Assembly: GCF_046025915.1 (NCBI RefSeq)
Contig: NZ_JAQQFR010000009.1
Span: forward strand, 1 to 64,000
DNA from: Herbaspirillum rhizosphaerae_A
GTDB taxonomy: Bacteria > Pseudomonadota > Gammaproteobacteria > Burkholderiales > Burkholderiaceae_D
Length of the DNA stretch: 64,000 bases
Reading direction: 5' to 3'
How positions within the stretch are numbered: the first letter of the stretch is position 1; each line of letters begins with the position of its first letter. The notes under the pieces were generated by a model. It saw only the letters and a list, made by a program, of their open reading frames with translations. It did no database searches and was not told where the DNA came from. Made by a program: the position numbers and the translations under genes. This document shows, one piece after another, positions 16,664 through 26,494 of the stretch.

Positions 16664-18022
16664 ATGACATCCAATGCACTCAAGAGCGTCGCACCTGTAG
16701 CAGTGACTTCAGTCATATCAATTCCTTCGGCCAAGGCCGTCTCCAATAGTGAACTGCAGGCGCGCAAGAACGCAGCCACGCCACGCGGCGTCGGTGTGAT
16801 GTGCGACTTTTACGCCGATCGCGCCCTCAATGCCGAGCTGTGGGATGTCGAAGGCCGCCGTTACATCGACTTTGCCGCCGGCATTGCCGTATTGAATACC
16901 GGTCATCGTCATCCCAAGCTGCTGGAAGCAATCAGCACCCAGATGGAGCGTTTCACCCATACCGCCTACCAGATCGTTCCCTATGCGAGCTATGTCGAGC
17001 TGGCAGAACGTATCAACGCCATCACACCCGGCGAGCACGCCAAGAAGACCGCGCTGTTCAGCACCGGTGCCGAGGCAGTGGAAAACGCCATCAAGATTGC
17101 CCGCGCGTCCACCGGCCGCGCCGCCGTCATCGCGTTCTCGGGCGCTTTCCACGGCCGCACGATGATGGGCATGGCGCTGACCGGCAAGGTTGCGCCTTAC
17201 AAACTGGGCTTCGGTCCTTTCCCCGGCGAGGTATACCACGCGCCCTTCCCGACGGCGCTGCATGGCGTGAGCACTGATGATGCGCTGGCGGCAGTCAACG
17301 GCTTGTTCAAAAGCGACGTCGATCCGAAGCGTGTGGCTGCCATCATTATTGAGCCGGTGCAAGGCGAAGGCGGCTTCTATGCAGCGCCGGTGGACTTCAT
17401 GCGCGGTTTGCGCAAAATCTGCGACGAGCACGGCATCCTGCTGATTGCCGATGAAGTGCAAACCGGTTTTGCGCGTACCGGTAAATTATTTGCAATGGAA
17501 CATTACGACGTCTTGCCGGACCTGATGACGATGGCCAAGAGCCTGGCAGGCGGTATGCCGCTGGCTGCCGTCTGCGGCCGTGCCGAGGTGATGGATGCGC
17601 CGGCGCCGGGCGGTCTGGGCGGCACATACGCCGGCAACCCTTTGGCAGTCGCCTCGGCGCTGGCGGTGCTGGATGTCATCGCGGAAGAAAACCTGGTAAC
17701 ACGCGGTGCACGCCTGGGTTCTGCACTGAAAGACTTCCTCATCGGTCTGGGTGCAAAGACGCCGGCTATCGGTGAAGTACGTGGCCTTGGCGCGATGGTT
17801 GCGGTGGAATTCGTCCAGCCCGGCACCGACAAGCCGGATGCGGAATTCGCCAAGCGCGTGCAGAGCAATGCCTTGAAAAATGGTTTGCTGCTGCTGACCT
17901 GCGGCAGCTACGGCAACGTGATTCGCTTCTTGTTTCCGCTGACGATTCCGGATACCGTCATGGACGAAGCGCTGGTCATTCTGGAGAAGGCGATCCTCGA
18001 CGCACACATCGCCAAAGCCTGA
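16664..18022 (+). CDS. gabT: 4-aminobutyrate aminotransferase
   Basis: 452 residues from the ATG at 16664, which has a GGAGC site; an upstream ATG at 16574 would add 30 unlikely residues and lie in the operator gap. Class III PLP aminotransferase: FSTGAEAVENAIKIA, ADEVQTGFARTGK and the PLP lysine Lys292 in MAKSLAGG. It turns GABA plus 2-oxoglutarate into succinic semialdehyde and glutamate. The remaining genes of the pathway and an importer follow on the same strand and end with gabD, so the cluster is one catabolic unit under the MocR protein. Confidence 0.92.
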   Translation: MTSNALKSVAPVAVTSVISIPSAKAVSNSELQARKNAATPRGVGVMCDFYADRALNAELWDVEGRRYIDFAAGIAVLNTGHRHPKLLEAISTQMERFTHTAYQIVPYASYVELAERINAITPGEHAKKTALFSTGAEAVENAIKIARASTGRAAVIAFSGAFHGRTMMGMALTGKVAPYKLGFGPFPGEVYHAPFPTALHGVSTDDALAAVNGLFKSDVDPKRVAAIIIEPVQGEGGFYAAPVDFMRGLRKICDEHGILLIADEVQTGFARTGKLFAMEHYDVLPDLMTMAKSLAGGMPLAAVCGRAEVMDAPAPGGLGGTYAGNPLAVASALAVLDVIAEENLVTRGARLGSALKDFLIGLGAKTPAIGEVRGLGAMVAVEFVQPGTDKPDAEFAKRVQSNALKNGLLLLTCGSYGNVIRFLFPLTIPDTVMDEALVILEKAILDAHIAKA

Positions 18023-18071
18023 GCCGGCATTCATTTCAGCTTTCATTTCCAGATACCCCGAAAGAGCAAGC

Positions 18072-19199
18072 ATGAGAACAAATGCGATGGAGACAGTGCC
18101 GGAGCAAGTGAAGCCGGTCGATACGCTGGTGCAGTTCTGCGGCGTGAAAAAGACTTACGACGGTGAAAACCTGATCGTCAAGAACCTCGATCTGGAAATT
18201 CGCCGCGGCGAGTTTCTGACCTTGCTGGGGCCGTCCGGTTCGGGCAAGACCACCTGCCTGATGATGCTGGCCGGGTTCGAGTATCCGACCAGCGGCGAGA
18301 TCCGGCTGGACGGGCAACTGCTTAATCGTGTACCACCGCACAAGCGCAACATCGGGATGGTGTTCCAGAACTATGCGCTGTTCCCGCACATGACGATTGC
18401 GCAGAACGTCGCCTATCCGCTGTCAGTGCGCAAGATGGATAGCATGACGCGTGCCGCCAAGGTCAAGCAGGCGCTGGATATGGTGCAGATGGGAAAATTC
18501 GGTGATCGCTATCCGACGCAGTTATCCGGCGGCCAGCAGCAGCGTGTGGCGCTGGCGCGCACCTTGGTGTTCGATCCGCAACTGGTGCTCATGGATGAGC
18601 CGCTGGGAGCGCTCGACAAGCAATTGCGCGAGCACATGCAGCTGGAATTGAAGGCGCTGCACAAGCGGCTCGGCGTGACCTTCGTCTACGTGACGCACGA
18701 CCAGAGCGAAGCGCTGACCATGTCGGATCGCGTCGCCGTTTTCGACCAGGGTGTGATCCAGCAACTCGCACCGGTGGAAGATCTGTATGAATTCCCGGAA
18801 AACCAGTTCGTGGCCAGCTTCATCGGCGATAACAATCGCTTCAAGGCAAGCGTGGAAAGCGTTGACGGAGAACGCTGCACGATTCGCCTGCCGGACGGCG
18901 CAACACTCTCCGGTCTGAACGTGCATCGTGCGCAGACCGGACAAAGCGTGGTCGCCTGTGTGCGTCCGGAGCGCATCCGCTTACAGCCTTTGTCGATGCA
19001 GGATGGCGGCAATTTCATCAAGGCCAGCGTTGCCGGCCTGATCTATTTCGGCGATCACGTGCGTGTGCGCTGTGTCGTCAGCGGGCAGGACGATTGTTTC
19101 GTCAAACTGTCATTGAGCGACCCGGCGCTGGCCGATCTCGCCGAAGGCAGCAACATCGGGCTGCTCATCGCACCGGACCGCCTGCGCGTGTTTGCCTGA
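18072..19199 (+). CDS. ABC importer ATPase, spermidine/putrescine type
   Basis: 375 residues. Walker A GPSGSGKTT, signature LSGGQQQRVALAR, Walker B VLMDEPLGALD, switch VTHDQSEA, then a C-terminal TOBE_2 regulatory domain of about 110 residues. This is the PotA-like ATPase of the polyamine-type (POPT) importers. Its place between gabT and gabD suggests that the substrate is GABA or a related omega-amino acid. It begins 49 bp after gabT. Confidence 0.9.
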   Translation: MRTNAMETVPEQVKPVDTLVQFCGVKKTYDGENLIVKNLDLEIRRGEFLTLLGPSGSGKTTCLMMLAGFEYPTSGEIRLDGQLLNRVPPHKRNIGMVFQNYALFPHMTIAQNVAYPLSVRKMDSMTRAAKVKQALDMVQMGKFGDRYPTQLSGGQQQRVALARTLVFDPQLVLMDEPLGALDKQLREHMQLELKALHKRLGVTFVYVTHDQSEALTMSDRVAVFDQGVIQQLAPVEDLYEFPENQFVASFIGDNNRFKASVESVDGERCTIRLPDGATLSGLNVHRAQTGQSVVACVRPERIRLQPLSMQDGGNFIKASVAGLIYFGDHVRVRCVVSGQDDCFVKLSLSDPALADLAEGSNIGLLIAPDRLRVFA

Positions 19200-19211
19200 T
19201 CTCATTTCGTA

Positions 19212-19290
19212 GTCGTCCCAGCGAACGCTGGGATCCAGTGGCGTAAAGACGGTCGATACGGCACTGGGTCCTGACTTCCGTCAGGACGAC
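19212..19290 (+). repeat. Dispersed 79-bp repeat, copy 1
   Basis: Two hairpins (CCCAGCG-AA-CGCTGGG and TCCTGAC-TTCC-GTCAGGA) joined by about 35 bp. It aligns without gaps to the reverse complement of 63769-63847 at 62 of 79 positions. It sits between the ATPase and binding-protein genes of the importer. REP-like intergenic repeats of this kind are usually non-autonomous and may stabilise or end transcripts. Confidence 0.85.
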
Positions 19291-19387
19291 ATGCTTTAGT
19301 ACTTGTGACGAATAAATGCGATTTAGACCAAGTTTTCGTTTTTCATTTTTGATTTCATCACCAAGAACCACAACCAAAGAGGAACAC

Positions 19388-20434
19388 ATGAAACTCCCTG
19401 CTCTCGCTCTGCTCTCTCCGCTCGCTTTAGGTTTGTTGTTTTCGGCCGGTCTCAGCCAGGCGGCTGAACTGACCGTCGTCAATTTTGGCGGTGCCAATGC
19501 CAACGCGCAAAAGGTCGCCTATGTGGAGCCGTTTCAAAAGAGCACCGGCACCAAGGTGGTCACTGCCGAATTCAACGGTGAACTGGCCAAGGTCAAGGCC
19601 ATGGTCGAAGCCAAGAAAGTCACCTGGGATGTGGTGGAAATCGACGGCGGCGATCTGGCGCGCGCCTGTGAAGACGGCCTGATCGAAAAACTCGATCTGA
19701 TCAAGACAATCAAGAAAGACGATTACATTCCCGAGTCGCTCAATAGCGAATGCGGTATGGGCGCCTTCGTCTGGTCGACCGTCCTGGCCTACAACGGCGA
19801 CAAGCTCAAGACTGCACCACAAGGCTGGGCAGATTTCTGGGATACCAAGAAATTTCCCGGCAAACGCGCCATGAAGAAAGGCGCTCAGTACACGCTGGAG
19901 TTCGCTCTGATGGCCGACGGCGTGCCGACCAAGGATGTCTACAAGGTACTCAGCGCCAAGGGCGGCGTGGATCGCGCGTTTAAAAAGCTCGATCAGCTCA
20001 AGCCAAATATTCAATGGTGGGAAGCAGGCGCATTGCCGGCACAGTTCCTGGTGTCTGGCGACGTCGTGATGTCGACCGCGTTCAACGGCCGTATCGATGC
20101 CGCGCAGCGTGAAGGCAAGAACCTCAAGGTAGTCTGGTCCGGCAGCGTTTATACGCTGGATTACTGGGTGATTCCTAAGGGTTCGCCGAACAAGGCGCTG
20201 GGCGAGAAGTTCATCACCTTTGCAACCAATGCCGAGAACCAGAAGGTCTATGCCAACAACATCGCTTACGGCCCGGTCAACAAGAACACGCTGAAGCTGC
20301 TGGATGCGAAGACATTGGCAAATCTGCCGACGTCGACGGCTAATGCTAAAGATGCGATCCAACTGAGTCAGCAATTCTGGACCGACCATGGTGAAGAACT
20401 CGAACAACGCTTTGCTGCATGGGTTGCCAAATAA
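19388..20434 (+). CDS. ABC importer binding protein, spermidine/putrescine type
   Basis: 348 residues from the ATG at 19388 with an AGAGGAAC site. A signal peptide ends at about residue 23 (SAGLSQAAEL). The mature part is a PotD-like periplasmic binding protein (TVVNFGGANANAQK, VDRAFKKLDQLKPNIQWWEAG). It gives the importer its specificity, probably for GABA given the neighbours. The repeat at 19212-19290 separates it from the ATPase gene. Confidence 0.88.
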   Translation: MKLPALALLSPLALGLLFSAGLSQAAELTVVNFGGANANAQKVAYVEPFQKSTGTKVVTAEFNGELAKVKAMVEAKKVTWDVVEIDGGDLARACEDGLIEKLDLIKTIKKDDYIPESLNSECGMGAFVWSTVLAYNGDKLKTAPQGWADFWDTKKFPGKRAMKKGAQYTLEFALMADGVPTKDVYKVLSAKGGVDRAFKKLDQLKPNIQWWEAGALPAQFLVSGDVVMSTAFNGRIDAAQREGKNLKVVWSGSVYTLDYWVIPKGSPNKALGEKFITFATNAENQKVYANNIAYGPVNKNTLKLLDAKTLANLPTSTANAKDAIQLSQQFWTDHGEELEQRFAAWVAK

Positions 20435-20623
20435 GGCAACGCTGGATCAACGCAGGATCAAGTAAAGCTGTTCATCAGCTAGTCACCTAGCAAGGATGCC
20501 GCAGGCAGCAGTTGCAGTGTAGTGCTCTTAGCCCGTTCTTAGCCCGCTATCAGACTGTTCTCCGACCGTTGTTTGCGCATCCGATTTTCCATTGTCAGGC
20601 AGCATTCAGAATCAAGAGTCACG

Positions 20624-21958
20624 ATGAATACTCTCGCCACCAGTTCCAGCGCAGTCATGCCCATCGCCACCGAAGTCGACGCGAAGAAGCCGGCCTCTGC
20701 CGACCCGACGCCACAACAGCTCAAGCGCGATTTACGCTTGGCGGAAACACGCAAGCGTCTTGGCGCACTGATACTGATTGCGCCGCTGGCAATCTTTCTG
20801 ATGATGACCTTCGTCGCACCGATCGTCATGTTGCTGGTGCGAGCGGTCGAGAACCCTGAGATCGCCTCGACGCTGCCCAAAACGGTCGCCGCATTGGCCA
20901 AGTGGGACCGCAAGAGCCCGCCGCCGGATCAGGCTTATGCCGCGATGGCGGCCGATTTGCTCAAGGCAAAACAGGACAGCACCGCCGGGCCTTTGGCGCG
21001 GCGTATCAATACCGAACTCTCCGGCGCGCGTTCGCTGGTCATGGGGACTGCGCGCGCTCTGCCGCTGCACGATGCCGACGGCAAGGAGTTGCAGCCCTCA
21101 CAACCCTCGCAGGCCGCCCGGATCAAGGAAGCAATGATCGCGCTCAATCCGCAATGGGCTGAGCTTGATAGCTGGCAAGTGATCGCTCGCAATGGGTCGA
21201 TCTATTCCCCCTATTACCTGCTGGCATCTCTGGATCTGAAGCAGAACGCCTTCGGCGATATCATTCAGTCCGATCCGGAAGCCTCCATCTATCGCTCCAT
21301 CTTCGGCCGCACGCTGTGGATGAGCGCGATGGTGACCCTGTTCACGCTGCTGCTGGCGTATCCGCTGGCTTATTGGTTGTCGACCATGTCCGAACGCCGC
21401 GCCAATCTGCTGATGATCCTGGTGCTGATCCCGTTCTGGACCTCGATTCTGGTGCGTGTCGCCGCCTGGATCGTGCTGCTGCAATCGGAGGGACTGGTCA
21501 ATTCTGCGCTGATGCTGAGCGGGCTGACGCAGGCGCCGCTGGAGCTGGTGTTCAACCGTGTCGGCGTGTACATCTCAATGACCCATATCCTGTTGCCGTT
21601 CATGATCCTGCCGCTCTACAGCGTCATGAAGTCGGTGCCGCCGACCTACCTCAAAGCCGCCATCTCGCTGGGCAGCCATCCGTTTGCAGCGTTCTGGCGT
21701 GTGTACGTGCCGCAGACCTATCCGGGCATCGGTGCGGGCGTGTTGCTGGTGTTCATCATGGCGGGCGGCTACTACATTACCCCGGCGTTACTGGGCGGCC
21801 CGAACGAACAGATGGTGAGTTATTTCATCGCCTATTTCATCAACACCACGATCAACTGGGGCATGGCATGTGCACTGGGCGGCTTGCTGCTGACCGGAAC
21901 CCTGATCCTGTATGGCGTATATCGCCGGTTCGCCAAGATCGATGTCGGCATTGCCTAG
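20624..21958 (+). CDS. ABC importer permease 1 (PotB-like, with large loop)
   Basis: 444 residues from the ATG at 20624; an earlier ATG at 20573 is less likely. The first membrane helix (about 44-72) is followed by a periplasmic insertion of about 150 residues, then a normal permease core with five helices and the EAA-type loop (YLKAAISLGSHPFAAFWRVY). The insertion makes it about 150 residues longer than E. coli PotB; it is a feature of one branch of this family. It pairs with the next permease. Confidence 0.88.
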   Translation: MNTLATSSSAVMPIATEVDAKKPASADPTPQQLKRDLRLAETRKRLGALILIAPLAIFLMMTFVAPIVMLLVRAVENPEIASTLPKTVAALAKWDRKSPPPDQAYAAMAADLLKAKQDSTAGPLARRINTELSGARSLVMGTARALPLHDADGKELQPSQPSQAARIKEAMIALNPQWAELDSWQVIARNGSIYSPYYLLASLDLKQNAFGDIIQSDPEASIYRSIFGRTLWMSAMVTLFTLLLAYPLAYWLSTMSERRANLLMILVLIPFWTSILVRVAAWIVLLQSEGLVNSALMLSGLTQAPLELVFNRVGVYISMTHILLPFMILPLYSVMKSVPPTYLKAAISLGSHPFAAFWRVYVPQTYPGIGAGVLLVFIMAGGYYITPALLGGPNEQMVSYFIAYFINTTINWGMACALGGLLLTGTLILYGVYRRFAKIDVGIA

Positions 21959-22026
21959 GCCATCTTGTCACATTGTCATGCAACTTAACGTGTTCAACAA
22001 CATCACACCGGTTATCGGATAACGCC

Positions 22027-22887
22027 ATGATCAAGATGCCTTCGCTGTCGTTCTCAACATTCCTGCCGGATTTCCCGCCCTACATGTCGCTGCCGGAGCG
22101 TGCGTGGTTTTTCGTCTCGCGCAGCCTGAATGTGTTGATTCTGGTGTTCCTGATCCTGCCGATTCTGGTGATGATTCCGCTGTCGTTCAGCGACAGCAGC
22201 TTCCTGATGTATCCGATCAAGGGTTTCTCGCTGCGCTGGTATCAGAACCTGTTTGAGTCCGACGAGTGGATGCGCGCTGCGCGCAACAGCTTTATCGTCG
22301 CCCCTGCCGCCACCATCATTGCGACCGTGCTCGGCACGCTGGCCGCGGTTGGTTTGAACAAAGCAGATTTCCGCGGCAAAAGCATTCTGATGGCGATCCT
22401 TATTTCGCCAATGATCGTGCCGGTGGTGGTGGTCGGTGTCGGCGTGTATCTGTTCTTTGCGCAGATCGGTCTGTCGGACGGCTATACCGGCCTGATTCTC
22501 GCGCATGCGGCGCTGGGAGCGCCGTTTGTCGTCACGACCGTACTGGCGACGCTGCAGGGATTCAACCACAATCTGGTGCGGGCTAGTCTGAGCCTCGGCG
22601 CCAGCCCCTTGCGCACCTTTTTCCGCATTACCTTGCCGGTGATTGCGCCGGGATTGATCTCGGGCGCACTGTTCGCCTTCACCACCTCATTTGACGAAGT
22701 CGTGCTGACGCTGTTCGTTGCCGGGCCCAATCAGGCAACCTTGCCGCGTCAGATGTTCGCCGGCATCAAGGACAACATCAGCCCCACCATCGCTGCGCTG
22801 GCGACCATCCTGATTATTTTCTCCACCTGTCTCTTGCTGGTGCTGGAATGGCTGCGTGGCCGTAATAAAGCGGCGGCCAAATTTTAA
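22027..22887 (+). CDS. ABC importer permease 2 (PotC-like)
   Basis: 286 residues from the ATG at 22027. Six membrane helices and the EAA loop (LVRASLSLGASPLRTFFRI). It lies 68 bp after permease 1 and 11 bp before gabD, so translation with gabD is probably coupled. It completes the four-part importer. Confidence 0.9.
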   Translation: MIKMPSLSFSTFLPDFPPYMSLPERAWFFVSRSLNVLILVFLILPILVMIPLSFSDSSFLMYPIKGFSLRWYQNLFESDEWMRAARNSFIVAPAATIIATVLGTLAAVGLNKADFRGKSILMAILISPMIVPVVVVGVGVYLFFAQIGLSDGYTGLILAHAALGAPFVVTTVLATLQGFNHNLVRASLSLGASPLRTFFRITLPVIAPGLISGALFAFTTSFDEVVLTLFVAGPNQATLPRQMFAGIKDNISPTIAALATILIIFSTCLLLVLEWLRGRNKAAAKF

Positions 22888-22898
22888 GGAAAAAATTC

Positions 22899-24362
22899 AT
22901 GCTGCTCTCCGAACACCTCAAAGACCCTACCCTGTTGCGCCAGCAAGCCTACATCAACGGCGCCTGGTGCAATGCCGACAACGGTGGCACACACGACGTG
23001 CACAACCCCGCCACAGGCGAAAAAATCGGCACCATCCCCGACATGGGTGCCGCCGAAACACGCCGCGCCATTGAGGCGGCACAAGCTGCATGGGCCGGCT
23101 GGCGCAAAAAGACAGCAAAAGAACGCAGCGTCATTCTGCGTAAATGGAACGATCTCATGCTAGCCAACGCCGACGACCTGGCACTGATCATGACGACCGA
23201 GCAAGGCAAACCGCTGGCTGAAGCCAAGGGGGAAATTACCTATGCCGCTTCGTTCATCGAGTGGTTCGGCGAAGAAGCAAAACGTACTTACGGCGATACG
23301 ATTCCCTCCCCATCACCGACCAGCCGGATTGTCGTTACCAAGGAGCCGATCGGCGTTTGTGCAGCGATCACGCCGTGGAATTTCCCTGCGGCGATGATTA
23401 CGCGCAAGGCTGGCCCAGCCCTGGCTGCGGGCTGTCCGATGGTGTTAAAACCGGCTGAAGCGACGCCCTTCTCGGCGCTGGCATTGGCGGTACTGGCTGA
23501 GCGTGCAGGCGTGCCGGCCGGCGTCTTCAGCGTGGTCACCGGTTCAGCCAAGCTGATCGGCGGCGAGATGACGAGCAACCCGATAGTGCGCAAGCTCAGC
23601 TTCACCGGCTCGACGGCGATCGGCAAACTGCTGATGGAACAATGCGCCTCCAGCGTCAAGAAGCTGTCGCTGGAACTCGGCGGCAATGCGCCCTTCATCG
23701 TGTTTGATGACGCTGATCTGGATGCCGCCGTCGAAGGCGCGATTGCATCCAAGTTCCGCAACGCGGGTCAGACCTGCGTCTGCGCCAATCGCATTTACGT
23801 ACAGGACGGTGTGTACGATGCTTTCGCTGAAAAACTGGTGGCCGCTGTCGGCAAGCTCAAGGTTGGCAATGGTCTGGAAAGCGGCGTCACGCAAGGCCCG
23901 TTGATCGATGAAAAAGCGGTCAAGAAAGTCGAGCAGCACATCGCCGATGCGCGTGACAAAGGCGGCCGCGTGCTGATCGGCGGCAAGCGTCACGCACTCG
24001 GCCACAGCTTTTTCGAGCCGACCGTGATTGCCGACGTGACATCGAAAATGATCATCGCCAAGGAAGAAACCTTCGGCCCGATGGCACCGCTGTTCCGTTT
24101 TACCAGCGATGACGAAGCAATCTCGATGGCCAACGATACCGAATTCGGGCTGGCAGCTTACTTTTATTCCCGCGACATCGGCCGCATCTGGCGCGTTGCG
24201 GAAGGTCTGGAAAGCGGCATGGTCGGTATCAATACCGGCTTGATTTCCAACGAAGTCGCCCCGTTCGGCGGCGTCAAGCAATCCGGCCTGGGACGCGAAG
24301 GATCGCATTACGGCATCGACGACTATCTGGTCATCAAGTATCTCTGCATGGGCGGTATCTAA
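22899..24362 (+). CDS. gabD: Succinate-semialdehyde dehydrogenase (NADP+)
   Basis: 487 residues, aldehyde dehydrogenase superfamily of GabD length. Key parts: PWNFPAAMI, FTGSTAIGK, the general base in LELGGNAPF and the nucleophile Cys293 in GQTCVCANR, with a second cysteine at 295 as in redox-regulated SSADHs. It oxidises the semialdehyde made by GabT to succinate. An AAGGAAAA site precedes the ATG. Confidence 0.93.
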   Translation: MLLSEHLKDPTLLRQQAYINGAWCNADNGGTHDVHNPATGEKIGTIPDMGAAETRRAIEAAQAAWAGWRKKTAKERSVILRKWNDLMLANADDLALIMTTEQGKPLAEAKGEITYAASFIEWFGEEAKRTYGDTIPSPSPTSRIVVTKEPIGVCAAITPWNFPAAMITRKAGPALAAGCPMVLKPAEATPFSALALAVLAERAGVPAGVFSVVTGSAKLIGGEMTSNPIVRKLSFTGSTAIGKLLMEQCASSVKKLSLELGGNAPFIVFDDADLDAAVEGAIASKFRNAGQTCVCANRIYVQDGVYDAFAEKLVAAVGKLKVGNGLESGVTQGPLIDEKAVKKVEQHIADARDKGGRVLIGGKRHALGHSFFEPTVIADVTSKMIIAKEETFGPMAPLFRFTSDDEAISMANDTEFGLAAYFYSRDIGRIWRVAEGLESGMVGINTGLISNEVAPFGGVKQSGLGREGSHYGIDDYLVIKYLCMGGI

Positions 24363-24477
24363 GCCGCTGTCGCCGAACTGCCGGAGTTCCTGGCTCGCCG
24401 GATGAGGTAAAACCATTTCGGGTATGCTTTCGGGCGTACCCGATTTTTTTGCTCCTTGTCCCTACCCCGACTCCGTC

Positions 24478-25338
24478 ATGCGCAACGAAGCTAACGACAT
24501 CACGCTGTGGCACGCGCCCAATTTGCAGGCGGAATTGCTGCGTGCACGGTTCGTCGATTTTTCTTATGACGTCCATACGCACGATACCGCCTGCTTTGCC
24601 CTGCTGACGCGCGGCGCAATCCGTATCCGCATGCGCGGCACGGAATTCATCGCACAGGCCGGAGACCTCTACGCCATCGACGCGGATCAACCGCACGCGG
24701 GCTGGCCGGTCGACAGCGATGGCTGGCAGCAACGCACCTTGTACGTCGATCTCATTTACTTGCGCTCGCTGGTGCGCGACGAGAACGTCGTGCGCAGCAT
24801 CTCGGTCGCCGGCCCCTTGATTCGTGACAAGGGCTTGGCTGAGCTGTTTTACGAAATGCATAACTGCTCGCAATTACTGACATCTGACATAGCTCCTGAT
24901 GCGGCTTCTGCACTGTATTGCGAAGAGGTCTATCTGAAGTTCGCGGCACGTCTGTTCGACCGCCACGTTCGCGATGCAGAGACGCCCGCCATTGTGGGCA
25001 AGGAAAGCCGTGCGATCCGGTTGGCGCAGGAATATCTCGATCAGCATCTGGGACGGCAAGTCCATCTGCAAGACATCGCTGCTGCGTCTGGTTTACCGGC
25101 TTTCCGGCTGTTCCGTGCTTTCGAACGCGCCACCGGCATGACGCCGCATGCTTATCAGCGCCAGGCCCGTGTGCGCGTTGCCAGGAGCCTGATTCGCCTC
25201 AATCATTCACTGGCGGACGTCAGTGCGGCGACGGGATTCTCGGATCAGGCGCACCTGACGCGCTGGTTCCGCCGCATCATGGGAATCACACCGGGTGCCT
25301 ACCGCAATGCTTTTGGCAGCGTCTTGGTCGCTCGCTGA
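24478..25338 (+). CDS. AraC-family regulator
   Basis: 286 residues from the ATG at 24478. An N-terminal cupin (AraC-binding) domain (YDVHTHDTACFALLTRG) is followed by two HTH motifs in the last 100 residues (LQDIAAASGLPAFRLFRAFE and LADVSAATGFSDQAHLTRWF, then GITPGAYR). It stands 115 bp after gabD on the same strand. It may respond to an amine or amino acid and act on the GABA cluster or on an LysE-type exporter; its target is not visible here. Confidence 0.85.
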   Translation: MRNEANDITLWHAPNLQAELLRARFVDFSYDVHTHDTACFALLTRGAIRIRMRGTEFIAQAGDLYAIDADQPHAGWPVDSDGWQQRTLYVDLIYLRSLVRDENVVRSISVAGPLIRDKGLAELFYEMHNCSQLLTSDIAPDAASALYCEEVYLKFAARLFDRHVRDAETPAIVGKESRAIRLAQEYLDQHLGRQVHLQDIAAASGLPAFRLFRAFERATGMTPHAYQRQARVRVARSLIRLNHSLADVSAATGFSDQAHLTRWFRRIMGITPGAYRNAFGSVLVAR

Positions 25339-25347
25339 TATGCCGCG

Positions 25348-25785
25348 CTATTTCAACAGGCCGATGTTGGCAACGATGCGGCTGATTGGTTTCTTCTCAC
25401 CGATCAGAGCCACGCCGAGATAACCGAGATCGATGGTCGCCACTTTGCGGACTGCATCGCTGAAGGCTTGATAGTCAGTCGTCTCTTGCCCTTGCACGGG
25501 AAAATCCACCACATCGCATCCGATCTCCACGCCTTTCGCGCGGATGTTCGTCAGTTCGTCGCGGCTTGCAGCCAGCACGGCAATTCCGATAGGGATCAGG
25601 CCTGGATGGGCGCAGCCGTCTGCATCGACAAGCGCAGGCCCGACCAGTTCGGGATGGCGCTGGCCGATGGTCAGTGCGATGACGGCAGCAGCATTGGCGG
25701 CTTTGCCGACCGGCAAGGCCGCATCGACAATGATGACGCAGCGTTGCGGGATGGTTTTGGAGAGATCGATTGCGGTATCTGTCAC
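25348..25785 (-). CDS. DUF2000 family protein
   Basis: 145 residues. Opens with RCVIIVDAALPVGKAANAAA and carries the IPIGIAVLAAS strand typical of DUF2000, a small alpha/beta fold related to peptidyl-tRNA hydrolase-like proteins and without a proven role. It is convergent with the araC gene (9 bp between stops) and lies upstream-adjacent to tag on the same strand. Confidence 0.75.
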   Translation of the reverse strand: MTDTAIDLSKTIPQRCVIIVDAALPVGKAANAAAVIALTIGQRHPELVGPALVDADGCAHPGLIPIGIAVLAASRDELTNIRAKGVEIGCDVVDFPVQGQETTDYQAFSDAVRKVATIDLGYLGVALIGEKKPISRIVANIGLLK

Positions 25786-25849
25786 TTGCAGGTCCTTTTA
25801 TTGATAAAGAACCGCATGGTCGGACAACGCCGGGTGGAAGTATTGAACG

Positions 25850-26494
25850 CTATTGCACGGGACGCTTGAAAGCTTTGCGTTCTGCTTCGACGCGATCACG
25901 ACAGGCACATCCGGTCAGATGGTCATTGACCAGCCCCATGGCTTGCATGAAGGCGTAGATGGTGGTCGGGCCGACATAGGTCCAACCGCGTTTCTTGAGT
26001 GCTTTGGACAGATTGGTGGAGGCTTCCGAGCTTGGATTAGCCGTCCAATAGTCCAGCGTCACGACCTCTGGACGTTCCTTGGCAGGCGGTTCAAACTGCC
26101 AGAACCAGGCCGCCAGAGAGCCGGCTTCGTCTATGAGTTCCAGCGCGCGCTGCGCATTGTTGATGGTGGAGACAATCTTGGCGCGATTGCGCACGATGCC
26201 GGCATCGGCCATCAGGCGGGCGATATCCTCCTCACCGTAACGGGCAACTCGGTGGAAATCGAAGCCATCGAATGCGGCGCGGAAATTCTCGCGTTTGCGC
26301 AGGATGGTGATCCACGCCATGCCGGACTGAAATCCTTCCAGGCAGATCTTCTCGAACAAACGGATATCGTCTGCCACCGGTCTGCCCCACTCGCCGCTGT
26401 GATATTCAGGCATGGATGCATGCCAGGTGCAGTAGATGGCTCCATCGTCTGCAGTCATCAGGCCGGGAATGTTGTCAGTGTGTTGTTTTGTCAT
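25850..26494 (-). CDS. tag: DNA-3-methyladenine glycosylase I
   Basis: 214 residues. The Tag signature is complete: CTWH at the N-terminus and HLTGCACR at the C-terminus supply Cys and His ligands for the structural zinc, with YHSGEWGRP and FEKICLEGFQSGMAWITIL between. It removes 3-methyladenine from alkylated DNA in base excision repair. About 65 bp separate it from the DUF2000 gene on the same strand. Confidence 0.92.
   Translation of the reverse strand: MTKQHTDNIPGLMTADDGAIYCTWHASMPEYHSGEWGRPVADDIRLFEKICLEGFQSGMAWITILRKRENFRAAFDGFDFHRVARYGEEDIARLMADAGIVRNRAKIVSTINNAQRALELIDEAGSLAAWFWQFEPPAKERPEVVTLDYWTANPSSEASTNLSKALKKRGWTYVGPTTIYAFMQAMGLVNDHLTGCACRDRVEAERKAFKRPVQ

Noticed and set aside
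21316..22026. Long 5' extension of the PotC-like permease frame
   Set aside because: It overlaps the PotB-like gene in another phase and lacks hydrophobic segments; the ATG at 22027 gives the family's normal length.
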